From contig JACKPU010000001.1 in assembly GCA_024233285.1 (NCBI GenBank), positions 760,737-824,736 of the forward strand: DNA of 64,000 nucleotides. Reading direction: 5' to 3'. Every line of letters begins with the position of its first letter. Within the stretch, counting starts at the first letter, position 1. Of this stretch, positions 9,253 through 17,236 are shown in pieces. The notes beneath the pieces were generated by a model. The model did no database searches. It was not told where the DNA came from and was given only the letters and a program-made list of their open reading frames with translations. The position numbers and the translations under genes were made by a program. This DNA is from Opitutaceae bacterium (GTDB taxonomy: Bacteria > Verrucomicrobiota > Verrucomicrobiia > Opitutales > Opitutaceae).

Positions 9253-9330
9253 GTTTGTTTTCCCGCGGATAACGCGGATGGGCGCGGATGGACTGCCGGC
9301 AGAAGGACATGGGATACAAACTCGCCCAAC

Positions 9331-9360
9331 AAAAAGGCCGGTCTGAATGACCGGCCTTTT
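9331..9360. terminator. Bidirectional intrinsic terminator
   Basis: A perfect 8-bp GC-rich stem (9336-9343 with 9349-9356) encloses a 5-base loop and is flanked by AAAAA on the left and TTTT on the right. It can therefore end transcripts from both directions. It lies between the convergent PhyH gene and pfp. Confidence 0.9.
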
Positions 9361-9382
9361 GCTTGGGAGTGGTTTGAGCGGC

Positions 9383-10645
9383 TTACGCGGTTTCGTAGCC
9401 GGGGAGAACCTTGTCCACGCGGACCTTGTCGAGGCGGGCGTAAACGGGGAGGCCGTTGTCGTGCGGGACGAGGGTTTCGCCTTGGATGAGCGGCTGGGCG
9501 TAGCGGACGAACTGGTAGTTCATGCTGACGCCGTCTTCGTTGACCCATTCGGCGGGAAGCTTCTTCACGCCGTTGGCGATTTCGCTCAACGGAGCGAGGC
9601 CGGTTTCGCAGGTATACTGGTTGCCGTCGTCGCCGCGGATGAGGGTGACCATCTTGTCGGTCTGGCCGGCGATGGCGGCTTCGACGGCTTTTTGACCGGC
9701 GAGGTAGGCTTCGTCGGCGTCGGTCTTCGAACCGGCGTGGGCCGCGGCACGCTGCATGAGGCCGGGCTTGGCGACGCGCACCTTCACGCCGGGGATACTG
9801 CCTTCGATGATTTCGGCGAGCGCGTCACCGGCGCCGCCGAGCTGGGCGTGGCCGAACGCGTCGGTCTGGGCATTGGCGGCGACGTAGTTGCCGTCGGCAT
9901 CGACGAGGCCTTCGGCGACGACGATCGAGCAGAACTTTTCGCGCTTCAGCACGCGGCGGATGTCCTCGATGATTTTTTCCTGATTGAAGGAAACCTCGGG
10001 GAGGAGAATGAGGTGCGGCGGATCGTGCGGATGATCGCGGCGCTTGGCGAGGGCGGCGCCGGCGGCGATCCAGCCGGCCGAACGGCCCATGACCTCGATG
10101 ATGGAAACGAGGTCGCCCTGGCCCATGGCCTCGGAGTCGCAGGCGACTTCACGCACGGTGGTGGCGAGATACTTGATCACGCTGCCGTAGCCGGGACAGT
10201 GGTCGGTGGCGGGCAGGTCGTTGTCGATCGTCTTCGGCACGCCGATGACGCGGAGCTCGTAGCCCTGTTCCTGGGCGAGCTTGGAAATCTTGTCGGCGGT
10301 GTCCTGCGAGTCGTTGCCGCCGATGTAGAAGAAGTAACGGATGTTGTGCGCCTTGAAGACTTCGAGCACGCGCTCGAAATCCTGCTGCTTCTTGAGTTTG
10401 TAACGGCAGGTGCCAAGGGCGGCGCCGGGGGTGTGCTTGAGCGCGCGAATCTGCTGCTGGGATTCGGAGGCGAGATCGATCAGGTCCTCATTGAGGATGC
10501 CAAGCACACCGTTCAGGGTGCCGTAAATCTCCTCAATGCATTCGTGATTGAGGGCTTCCGCGACGATGCCCGCCACACTGGCGTTGATTACAGAAGTGGG
10601 GCCACCGGATTGGCCCACCAAGACATTTCCTACGAGTTCAGACAT
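9383..10645 (-). CDS. pfp: Diphosphate--fructose-6-phosphate 1-phosphotransferase
   Basis: 420 residues from the ATG at 10645; an upstream start would add 23 unconserved residues. The N-terminus NVLVGQSGGPTSVINAS is the phosphofructokinase phosphate loop. Residues 137-143 read PKTIDND, with Lys where ATP-type enzymes have Gly; this marks PPi use. Residues 109-113 read GGNDS: the second acidic residue (Asp112) of the PPi-type GGDDS motif is kept, but the first Asp is Asn. The enzyme reversibly phosphorylates fructose 6-phosphate in glycolysis and gluconeogenesis. It is last in a minus-strand run with holA, ppnP and purB, but a 250-base gap holding a palindromic repeat separates it from purB, so it probably has its own promoter. 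Confidence 0.92.
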   Translation of the reverse strand: MSELVGNVLVGQSGGPTSVINASVAGIVAEALNHECIEEIYGTLNGVLGILNEDLIDLASESQQQIRALKHTPGAALGTCRYKLKKQQDFERVLEVFKAHNIRYFFYIGGNDSQDTADKISKLAQEQGYELRVIGVPKTIDNDLPATDHCPGYGSVIKYLATTVREVACDSEAMGQGDLVSIIEVMGRSAGWIAAGAALAKRRDHPHDPPHLILLPEVSFNQEKIIEDIRRVLKREKFCSIVVAEGLVDADGNYVAANAQTDAFGHAQLGGAGDALAEIIEGSIPGVKVRVAKPGLMQRAAAHAGSKTDADEAYLAGQKAVEAAIAGQTDKMVTLIRGDDGNQYTCETGLAPLSEIANGVKKLPAEWVNEDGVSMNYQFVRYAQPLIQGETLVPHDNGLPVYARLDKVRVDKVLPGYETA

Positions 10646-10782
10646 GAGAAGAGGTGAAAAGGTTTGAAGAGAACGTGAAGGCAGAAAGTGGCGGTTCACC
10701 CGCGGGGCTGGCAAACCCTATTTTTTGTCATCCGAAATCGGGTGGAAACCGGGCAGAAATGCCGGGTGGTTTTGGCGGAAAA

Positions 10783-10860
10783 TGTAGGGCGGGATCGCCT
10801 GATCCCGCTTCCGACAAACATCGATATTTGCTTAGGCGGGGTCAGCGACCCCGCCCTACA
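10783..10860. repeat. Nested palindromic repeat, copy A
   Basis: This 78-bp element has two hairpins inside an outer stem. The left hairpin pairs GCGGGATC (10789-10796) with GATCCCGC (10801-10808) around GCCT. The right one pairs GGCGGGGTC (10835-10843) with GACCCCGCC (10847-10855) around AGC. The outer ends TGTAGGGCGGG and CCCGCCCTACA are reverse complements. A close copy lies at 37529-37601. It sits in the purB-pfp gap and could act as a REP-like element or an RNA hairpin. Confidence 0.9.
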
Positions 10861-10895
10861 GTGCACTCGGCTCGCTGGCGCTCGCCGCTACAGGC

Positions 10896-12323
10896 TCAGA
10901 GCAGCTTGCCCGGTCGGTAATCCGCGGCGCCTTTCTGGCGTTTGGCGAGACGGCGGGCCTCGGCGACGAAGGCGTCCACTTGATGCGGGGCGGCGCCGAC
11001 AAAGCGGTGTGTCTCGGACAGGATGCGGCGCAGCGCGCTCTTGCTGAGCTTGAGGCGTTTGTCGCCGGAGAGGCGGCCGACCATGTCGGCTTCGCCGCCG
11101 GCGCGGATCGCTTGCGCGGCGGCGAGCGCGTGTTCCTTGATGGCTTCGTGCGCGGTTTCACGGCCGGCCCCGGCCTTGACGGCTTCCATCAGAATCGTGG
11201 TGGTGGCGAGGAAGGGAAGGTTGCGTTCGTTTTCCGCGGCGATGACGGCGGAGAACACGTTCATCTGGTTGAGCACGTTGAGCCACGTCTCGAGCAGGCC
11301 GTCGATGGCGTAGAACGAATCGGGCAGGGCAACGCGGCGCACGACCGAACAGGAGACATCGCCCTCGTTCCATTGATGGCCGGCGAGGCCGCTGGTCATG
11401 GTCACGTAGCCGCTGAGAATGGTGGTGAAACCGCAGATGCGCTCGCAGTTGCGCGCGTTCATCTTGTGCGGCATCGCAGACGAGCCGACCTGGCCCTTTT
11501 GAAAACCTTCTGTCAGCAAGCCTTGGCCGGCCATCAGACGCAGCGTGGTGGCGAAGCTGGCGGCGGCGGCGGCGATTTGGTGCAGCGCGGTGACAACCTC
11601 GAAATCGAGACTGCGCGGGTAAACCTGACCGACGGCGCTGAGCGCGGCGCGGAAGCCGAGGTGCTTGAGCACGCGGCGTTCGAGCTGATCGACCTTGCTG
11701 TTGTCGCCGCCGAGCAGCGTGAGCTGGTCGAGCTGGGTGCCGACAGCGCCCTTGAGGCCGCGGACAGGATAGCGGTCGACGAGTTCGGATAGACGCGTGT
11801 AGGCCGAAAGCAGTTCCTCGCCGAACATGGCGATGCGCTTGCCCAGCGTGGTGGGTTGCGCGGGCACGTTGTGCGTGCGGCCGGTGAGCAGCAGGTCGCG
11901 GTGCGCCTCGGCTTGCTTCGCGAGCCCGTTGAGCGCGGCGGCGGTCTTGAGCTGCACGATCTTGAGCGAACGCAGGATCTGCAGCTGCTCGACGTTTTCT
12001 GTGAGATCCCGGCTGGTGAGGCCGAGGTGGATGAACTGGCGGTTCGCGAGCCCGGAGAACTCCTCGATGCGCGCCTTCACGTCGTGCAGCGTCACGCGTT
12101 CGCGGGCATCAATCGACGCGAGGTCGATCTGATCCTTCACCTTTTCGTAATCCTTGATCGCCTCGGCCGGGATCGGCACGCCGAGGTCGCGCTGCGCCTT
12201 CATGACGGCGATCCAGAAATCGCGCTCGAGGCCCACGCGGCCGGTGGGCGACCAGATGGCCTTGATGGCGGGCGAGGCGTAGCGTTCGGCGAGGACGTTG
12301 GTGATGGGAGAGGATTCGTTCAC
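10896..12323 (-). CDS. purB: Adenylosuccinate lyase
   Basis: 475 residues, normal length for bacterial PurB. The superfamily signature lies at residues 280-294 (GSSAMPHKMNARNCE), containing the flexible loop with the catalytic Ser. The GRTHNVPAQP motif at 148-157 carries the catalytic His151, and HLGLTSRDLTEN at 99-110 is the substrate-binding segment. The enzyme removes fumarate from SAICAR and from adenylosuccinate in purine synthesis, in the cytosol. It lies 51 bases after ppnP on the same strand, so purine synthesis and nucleoside phosphorolysis genes are adjacent. No purine riboswitch or PurR-like site was seen. Confidence 0.96.
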   Translation of the reverse strand: MNESSPITNVLAERYASPAIKAIWSPTGRVGLERDFWIAVMKAQRDLGVPIPAEAIKDYEKVKDQIDLASIDARERVTLHDVKARIEEFSGLANRQFIHLGLTSRDLTENVEQLQILRSLKIVQLKTAAALNGLAKQAEAHRDLLLTGRTHNVPAQPTTLGKRIAMFGEELLSAYTRLSELVDRYPVRGLKGAVGTQLDQLTLLGGDNSKVDQLERRVLKHLGFRAALSAVGQVYPRSLDFEVVTALHQIAAAAASFATTLRLMAGQGLLTEGFQKGQVGSSAMPHKMNARNCERICGFTTILSGYVTMTSGLAGHQWNEGDVSCSVVRRVALPDSFYAIDGLLETWLNVLNQMNVFSAVIAAENERNLPFLATTTILMEAVKAGAGRETAHEAIKEHALAAAQAIRAGGEADMVGRLSGDKRLKLSKSALRRILSETHRFVGAAPHQVDAFVAEARRLAKRQKGAADYRPGKLL

Positions 12324-12374
12324 GGCAGACGGGCAACCAAAGCAACCGCGCGCGCGGTTGCCAATGGCAAAGGC

Positions 12375-12701
12375 TCAGAGGAAGGAACAGATGTATTCGC
12401 AGAGGGCCGCGTCCACCTCGATGGTGAACCCGGAGTTGCCGGGGACGTCGAAGCACGTGCCGGCGGCGTAGGCCTTGGTTTCGGTTTGGCCGTCGAGCGT
12501 CACCCGGCAGTCGCCCGCGACGATCTCCATGCGTTCTGGCGCGCCGGTGCCAAAATGGTAACTGCCGGGCTGGATGAGCCCGAGGGTCTTTTTCGCGCCA
12601 TCGGGCAGGATGACGGTGTGGCTGACGACCCGGCCGCCAAAATAGAGGTTGGCCTTGGTGTGAACGGTGACGCCGCTGAATTCGGTGGGAAGGGAGGACA
12701 T
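12375..12701 (-). CDS. ppnP: Pyrimidine/purine nucleoside phosphorylase (PpnP/YaiE family)
   Basis: 108 residues from the ATG at 12701. It is a small cupin-like protein whose sequence follows the YaiE pattern: APERMEIVAGDCRVTL, then AGTCFDVPGNSGFTIEV and the C-terminal YICSFL. Family members phosphorolyse several nucleosides to the free base and ribose 1-phosphate. A longer frame upstream (from 12773) would add a 24-residue leader that is not conserved. The gene sits between holA (50-base gap) and purB (51-base gap) on the same strand. Function is well supported by family resemblance; its partner genes fit nucleotide metabolism. Confidence 0.9.
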   Translation of the reverse strand: MSSLPTEFSGVTVHTKANLYFGGRVVSHTVILPDGAKKTLGLIQPGSYHFGTGAPERMEIVAGDCRVTLDGQTETKAYAAGTCFDVPGNSGFTIEVDAALCEYICSFL

Positions 12702-12751
12702 GGGAGGCGCACTCCAGCCGATGCGACGCACGGGCGCAAGGCCCGCGATTG

Positions 12752-13843
12752 TCAGGCCGCGGCCGACAGGCACCGCGTGACCATTTCGCGCAGGACTTCC
12801 TCCTGTTCACGCGGGCGTTGGACGATGCCTTCAAAGGCGGCGATGAACTCCTGCTGGTGATCGATCAATTGCTTGAGCGAGGGCAGGCGGCCGGCACCGG
12901 CGAGTTTGCCGACATACCATGGATTTTGCGTGAAGAGATTATACGAACTCTTCTCGGTGACGCCGGCGAACTTCTCGGCGTAGGCGGTCGCGCCCTGCAA
13001 GCCCTCGAGCCCGCGGCGGCCGAGCCGCACTTCGCCGGCGTCGAGCAGCGCGCGCACCTGGATGAGGATGCGATTGCGATTCTGCAGCGCCGAAATGATC
13101 GGCCGCGCATCGCCGCCGGTGAAAAAGTGCCGTTGCAGCGCGGCCAGCGTCCACTTGAGGTCGCCGCTGAAAAATGCCTCCGCCGTCTCGAAGAAATCGC
13201 CCTCGGCGACATTGGGCGTGAGCTCGGCGACGTGCGCTTCCTCGATCGCCGCACCTTCATCCACGTAGCTGGAAAGCTTGCGCACTTCCTCGACGATGAG
13301 CCGCGTGTTCGCGCCGATCTTGGCCAGTAACAGCCGCGTGGCGTCGGACGAAATCGACACGCTCAGCGCCTTGGCCTCGGCGAGCACGACGCCGACCAGT
13401 GCCTCGCCGTCATCGCCGCCGCCGACGAGGGTGAAGTCGGCGGTCTTTTCGCACCACTTCGGAAAGGAACGCCGCCGATCCACCGGTGCGGCCGTGATGA
13501 TCACGGTCGTCTCCGCGGGGTTGATCTTGGCGAGCAACTCCTGCAGGTCCTCGACCAGTTTGAGCGTGCTCTCGGCGCGGCCGGTGACGGTGTCGGCCAG
13601 GAAGTTCACGTCCTTCAGCCAGACCACGCGTTTGCCGCCGAACATCGACACGGTTTGCACGCTGTCGCGGAAGCGATTGATTGCCGTCTCCACCTCGCCG
13701 ACATTGTTGGCGAACCCACTCAGCACCTCGCGCGAAAACTCGTCCTCCACCTCGCGGGCCGCCGTGGCGAAACGCTCCTTGCCGAGCCGATCGACGAGAA
13801 AATCGTCGGCACCGCAGATGAAGGTGAAGGGGAATTCGGCCAT
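12752..13843 (-). CDS. holA: DNA polymerase III subunit delta
   Basis: 363 residues from the ATG at 13843 (MAEFPFTFICGADDFLV). The N-terminal AAA+-like fold opens with the FICGADDFLVDR segment that replaces the P-loop in delta; later blocks include GGKRVVWLKDVNF, SSDATRLLLAKIGANTRLIVEEVRKLSSYV and the C-terminal helical collar. Delta opens the sliding clamp within the clamp loader during replication. A few in-frame upstream starts exist, but the conserved region begins exactly at the chosen Met. It heads a minus-strand group with ppnP and purB and diverges from the YceI gene. Confidence 0.9.
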   Translation of the reverse strand: MAEFPFTFICGADDFLVDRLGKERFATAAREVEDEFSREVLSGFANNVGEVETAINRFRDSVQTVSMFGGKRVVWLKDVNFLADTVTGRAESTLKLVEDLQELLAKINPAETTVIITAAPVDRRRSFPKWCEKTADFTLVGGGDDGEALVGVVLAEAKALSVSISSDATRLLLAKIGANTRLIVEEVRKLSSYVDEGAAIEEAHVAELTPNVAEGDFFETAEAFFSGDLKWTLAALQRHFFTGGDARPIISALQNRNRILIQVRALLDAGEVRLGRRGLEGLQGATAYAEKFAGVTEKSSYNLFTQNPWYVGKLAGAGRLPSLKQLIDHQQEFIAAFEGIVQRPREQEEVLREMVTRCLSAAA

Positions 13844-13904
13844 GGGCGCCCAGTTCCGCATGAACCGGCCCGCGGCGCACGCCAAAATTGCGCACCCGCC
13901 TGCA

Positions 13905-13916
13905 TGAATAAAAATT
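13905..13916 (+). promoter_or_regulatory. Shared AT-rich upstream element, copy 1
   Basis: The 12-mer TGAATAAAAATT lies 60 bases before the YceI start, in the divergent holA/YceI gap. The identical 12-mer lies 59 bases before the LtaS-like gene at 32570. AT-rich DNA is rare in this window, so a promoter or upstream activating role is plausible but unproven. Confidence 0.4.
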
Positions 13917-13964
13917 AATCTGCCGTTCATGATGGATTCATGGCCCGATGGCAGAGTGATCGGC

Positions 13965-14516
13965 ATGAAACGCTTTCTTTGCCTGTTCCTTGCCCTGCTG
14001 CCGGCCGCCTTGGTCGCGGCGGAACGCCCCCTCGTCGTCGACAAGGCGCGTTCCCAAATCGACATTGTGGTCAAGGCCACGGTGGATTCCTTCACCGGCA
14101 GCCTGAACGACTACGACGCCCGTCTCATTGTCGATGACGAGACCGGCCGGGTGAAGGCCACCGAGGTGCGGTTCGATTTTATCAACGTCAAAACCGGCAA
14201 GGAGAAGCGCGACGCCAAGATGCACGACTGGCAGGATACGCCGCATCATCCGCAGGGTGCGTTTGTGCTGCAACGCCTGGAGACGATGGATGATGGCAAT
14301 CGCATGGCCTTCGGACACCTCGAATTGCATGGCCTGCGCCACGAAATCACCTTTCCGGTCGTGATCACGCGCGACCAGCGGCTTTATGCCATTGATGGCG
14401 AGGCCGTGATCGACACCCGCGATTATGGCCTGCCGGTGATCCGCATGATGGGTCTTCTGAAGGTCGATCCCATGGTTAAGGTTCGTTTCCATTTGCAAGC
14501 GGAGCTCGCCCGATGA
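13965..14516 (+). CDS. YceI-family periplasmic isoprenoid-binding protein
   Basis: 183 residues from the ATG at 13965. Residues 1-19 are a signal peptide (cleavage about AAE). The mature part starts with the family pattern VVDKARSQIDIVVKATVDSF, followed by the extended beta strands of the YceI lipocalin-like barrel and FGHLELHGLRHEITFPV. YceI proteins hold polyisoprenoid or quinone-type chains in the periplasm. The stop overlaps the start of the polyprenyl synthase by ATGA, so the binder and the maker of a prenyl chain are translated together. It is the first gene of the run reaching to 22679. Confidence 0.82.
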   Translation: MKRFLCLFLALLPAALVAAERPLVVDKARSQIDIVVKATVDSFTGSLNDYDARLIVDDETGRVKATEVRFDFINVKTGKEKRDAKMHDWQDTPHHPQGAFVLQRLETMDDGNRMAFGHLELHGLRHEITFPVVITRDQRLYAIDGEAVIDTRDYGLPVIRMMGLLKVDPMVKVRFHLQAELAR

Positions 14517-15448
14517 TCGACCTCGCCTCACCCGAAACCGCGGACTTGCGCCAACGGTTGGCAGACGCCCTGCGCGACAACAACCCGGCGAACCCGCTGA
14601 CGGAAAAACATCTCGCCGCCGTTCTGGCCGACACCGCCGGCAATCCCGGCCGCATGATCCGACCGCAGCTTGTCTGGCTCGGCGCCGTGCGCAACGGGCT
14701 CACGCCGGATGAGGCGGATCAACTCGCCAGCGCGATCGAATACTACCACGCCGCGTCTTTGTTGCTCGATGATCTGCCCTGCATGGACAATGCGACCGTG
14801 CGCCGCGGCCGCGCCTGCGCGCACCGCACGCATGGCGAGGCCTCGGCGATTCTGGCCGCGCTCTCGCTCATCAATCGCGCCAACGCGCTGGCCCAGCTCG
14901 CCTTCGCCACGCAACCCGGGGCGGTGCGCATCCGTGCGCTGGCCGGTCTGGATTGCTGCCTCGGCCCCGCGGGTTTGACCGGCGGCCAGGCCCGTGACCT
15001 GCGCTTTGCGGAGTCAACCCGCAGTGCGCGCGAAGTGTCCGCGATCGCGTTGGGCAAGACCGGGGCGCTGCTCTGGCTGTCGATTTGTCTGCCGACACTG
15101 CCGGCCGAACCCAATCCGGTGGAGTGGCGCATGCTCAAGGCGTTGAGTGTTTACTGGGGGCTCGCGTATCAGGCGGTCGATGATTTGCGCGATGTGATGT
15201 GTGGCACGGCGCAAACCGGCAAAACCGCCAATCGCGATGGCACGCTGCACCGGCCGAATCTGGCGCATGCGTTGGGGCAGCCTGCGGCGCAGCGTCGTTT
15301 CGCCCGGTTGCTGCGGCAGGCGCAGGGTGCGTTGGCGCGCCTGCAGCGCGAAAACGGCAAGTGGGATTATCTCGCGGCGTTTCATCACACCGTCTTTGCT
15401 GGTCTGGCGCCCGAGGCAAACCGTGCCGCGTCCCATCTCGCCGCCTGA
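14513..15448 (+). CDS. Polyprenyl (isoprenyl) diphosphate synthase
   Basis: 311 residues. The first Asp-rich motif is DDLPCMDN (about residue 84-91) with the downstream VRRGR basic pair; the second is DDLRD near residue 224. GGQARDL, the conserved helix element, is also present. It therefore condenses isopentenyl diphosphate units into an isoprenyl diphosphate in the cytosol. The residue five before the first motif is Ala where IspA-type farnesyl synthases have Tyr, which suggests a product longer than C15. The usual Lys-(S/T)-Tyr-Pro segment after the second motif is replaced by LHRPNLA, so the enzyme is divergent. It overlaps the YceI gene by ATGA and precedes the permease by four bases. 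Confidence 0.87.
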   Translation: MIDLASPETADLRQRLADALRDNNPANPLTEKHLAAVLADTAGNPGRMIRPQLVWLGAVRNGLTPDEADQLASAIEYYHAASLLLDDLPCMDNATVRRGRACAHRTHGEASAILAALSLINRANALAQLAFATQPGAVRIRALAGLDCCLGPAGLTGGQARDLRFAESTRSAREVSAIALGKTGALLWLSICLPTLPAEPNPVEWRMLKALSVYWGLAYQAVDDLRDVMCGTAQTGKTANRDGTLHRPNLAHALGQPAAQRRFARLLRQAQGALARLQRENGKWDYLAAFHHTVFAGLAPEANRAASHLAA

Positions 15449-15452
15449 TCCC

Positions 15453-16565
15453 ATGCGTTTTTTCTCGTTGGTCTTCGTCAATCTCCGCCGGCACCGGCTG
15501 CGCGCCTTGATCGGCGTCGCGGGCATCGGCTTCGGCGTCGCGGCGATGCTCACCATCCTCGCGATCGTGACCGGTGCGATCGGAATGTTTGAACGCATCC
15601 TTTCGTCCGACAGCCACTACCTCGTGTTCGAACGCAACGTCTCTGACTTGTTCTTCAGTTCGGTGACCGACGAGCAGGTGGCCGACCTGCGCGCGCGGCC
15701 CGAGGTGGCCGCGGCCAATCCGATGCTCTTTGGCATCGTCTCCGCGCCGGGCCATCCGGTCATCACCTGCTTCGGCATCGGCCGCGACGATCCGCGCTTG
15801 GCGAAAGCCGAATGGCGCCACGGCAAGGCCGACGACTTTGGCGCGACCGACGACGGCATTTTCCTCGGTTTGCGCGCGGCGGAGTTTCTCGGCGCGAGTG
15901 CGGGGGAGGAAATTGAGATCGGCCGCGGCACGTTTCGCGTGGCGGGCATTTTCAAATTGGAAAACGGCTTCGAGGACGGCGGCGTGTTCCTGCCGCTGGC
16001 CGCGGCGCAGGCCTTCTTTCATCGCAAGGGGGTGGCCTCGGTCGTGGCCGTGAAGCTCAAGGATCAATCGACCGGCAAACAGTTCAAAACCGCGGTCGAA
16101 ACGGCGCATCCCGGGTTGATCGCGTTGGAGAACCGCGAGTTCAGCCAGAACTACAATTCGTTTCGCATCCTTCATTTCACCGCTTGGGCGGTGGGCCTTT
16201 GTGCGTTCTGTCTGGGTGGTCTCGGCGTGGCCAACACGATGTTGCTTTCGGTGTTCAGCCGCATCCGCGAGATCGCGGTGCTGCGCGTGTGCGGCTTTTC
16301 CGAGCGGCAGGTGGCCGGGTTGATTCTCGGGGAGGCCGCGGCGATCGCGGCCGCGGGACTCGTGCTCGGATTTGCGCTCGGACTCGCCCTGTTGGTCGTG
16401 CTCGAGCACACCCCGCAGTTTCACGGCTATGTGCAGGCGACGATCCAGCCCGCGATCGTGCTGGGCATCATCGCCACCGCGTTGGTGACGGCGGTGGCCG
16501 GGGCGATTTATCCGGCGCGTTTTGCGGCGCGCATCCAACCGGCGGAGGCGCTGCGCTATGAGTAA
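15453..16565 (+). CDS. ABC transporter permease, MacB/LolC (FtsX) type
   Basis: 370 residues from the ATG at 15453. One transmembrane helix near the N-terminus (about 20-45) is followed by a roughly 200-residue periplasmic MacB_PCD-type domain. Three C-terminal helices form the FtsX domain, which contains FSRIREIAVLRVCGFSERQV, the cytoplasmic coupling region. Such permeases use ATP to move lipoproteins, antibiotics or peptides out of the inner membrane by mechanotransmission. The gene overlaps its ATPase by 8 bases. A cargo linked to prenyl lipids or to the oxidase-like proteins downstream is an inference from the operon only. Confidence 0.88.
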   Translation: MRFFSLVFVNLRRHRLRALIGVAGIGFGVAAMLTILAIVTGAIGMFERILSSDSHYLVFERNVSDLFFSSVTDEQVADLRARPEVAAANPMLFGIVSAPGHPVITCFGIGRDDPRLAKAEWRHGKADDFGATDDGIFLGLRAAEFLGASAGEEIEIGRGTFRVAGIFKLENGFEDGGVFLPLAAAQAFFHRKGVASVVAVKLKDQSTGKQFKTAVETAHPGLIALENREFSQNYNSFRILHFTAWAVGLCAFCLGGLGVANTMLLSVFSRIREIAVLRVCGFSERQVAGLILGEAAAIAAAGLVLGFALGLALLVVLEHTPQFHGYVQATIQPAIVLGIIATALVTAVAGAIYPARFAARIQPAEALRYE

Positions 16566-17235
16566 TCCGAACGAACGCCTCGTGACCGCCCGTGACGTGT
16601 GGAAGACCTACGATCACGGCCGCATTGCCGTGCTGCAGGGCGTGAGCCTCGATGTGGAGCGCGGCGAAGTCGTGGCGCTTTGGGGCGCGTCGGGCTCGGG
16701 GAAAAGCACGCTGCTGCATCTGCTGGGCGGACTCGACGTGCCGGATCGCGGCGACCTGAATGTGTGCGGCCTCGATCCGAGCCGGGAGCAGGATCGGCTC
16801 GCGCTGCGGCGTGAACACCTCGGCTTTGTCTTTCAATTGCACAACCTGATCCCCGATCTGACCGTGACGGAGAATTTGCGTGTGCCGGGACTCGCGGCGG
16901 GCAAGTCCGCGGCGGAAATCGAAGCGCGGTTGCGTGAGCTTGCCGCCATCGTCGGCATTTCGCACCGGCTGGATCATCGCATCCAGGATCTCTCCGGCGG
17001 CGAGCGCCAGCGCACGGCAATCTGCCGCGCGTTGATGAACCGACCGCGTTTGCTGCTGGCGGATGAACCGACCGGTTCGCTTGACGAAAAGACGGGCGAC
17101 ACGGTGTTTCAATTGCTCAAACAGCTGGCCGAACGCGATCGCATCGCGGTGGTGCTGGCGACGCATGAACGGCGATTTGCCGAGGCCTGTCACCGCATTC
17201 TGCGGGTGCGCGAAGGCCGGCTGGCGGAGGTGTGA
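16558..17235 (+). CDS. ABC transporter ATP-binding protein, LolD/MacB type
   Basis: 225 residues from the ATG at 16558, which overlaps the permease stop. Walker A is GASGSGKST at 43-51, the Q-loop is FQLHNLIPDLTV, the signature LSGGERQ is at 145-151, and Walker B LLLADEP is at about 165-171, followed by the H-loop in LATHE. This is a complete LolD-like ATPase. It powers the FtsX-type permease encoded just before it. One base separates its stop from the CcoN-like gene (17237), so transport and respiratory-type genes share a transcript. Confidence 0.93.
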   Translation: MSNPNERLVTARDVWKTYDHGRIAVLQGVSLDVERGEVVALWGASGSGKSTLLHLLGGLDVPDRGDLNVCGLDPSREQDRLALRREHLGFVFQLHNLIPDLTVTENLRVPGLAAGKSAAEIEARLRELAAIVGISHRLDHRIQDLSGGERQRTAICRALMNRPRLLLADEPTGSLDEKTGDTVFQLLKQLAERDRIAVVLATHERRFAEACHRILRVREGRLAEV

Positions 17236-17236
17236 T

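Noticed and set aside
9263..9290. CGCGGAT-type short repeats after the PhyH gene
   Set aside because: Three imperfect 7-mers in a short gap are too weak to call an array; no similar copy was found elsewhere in the window.
9347..10657. Open frame antisense to pfp
   Set aside because: Gly, Val and Asp-rich shadow of a well conserved enzyme; it also runs through the terminator at 9331-9360.
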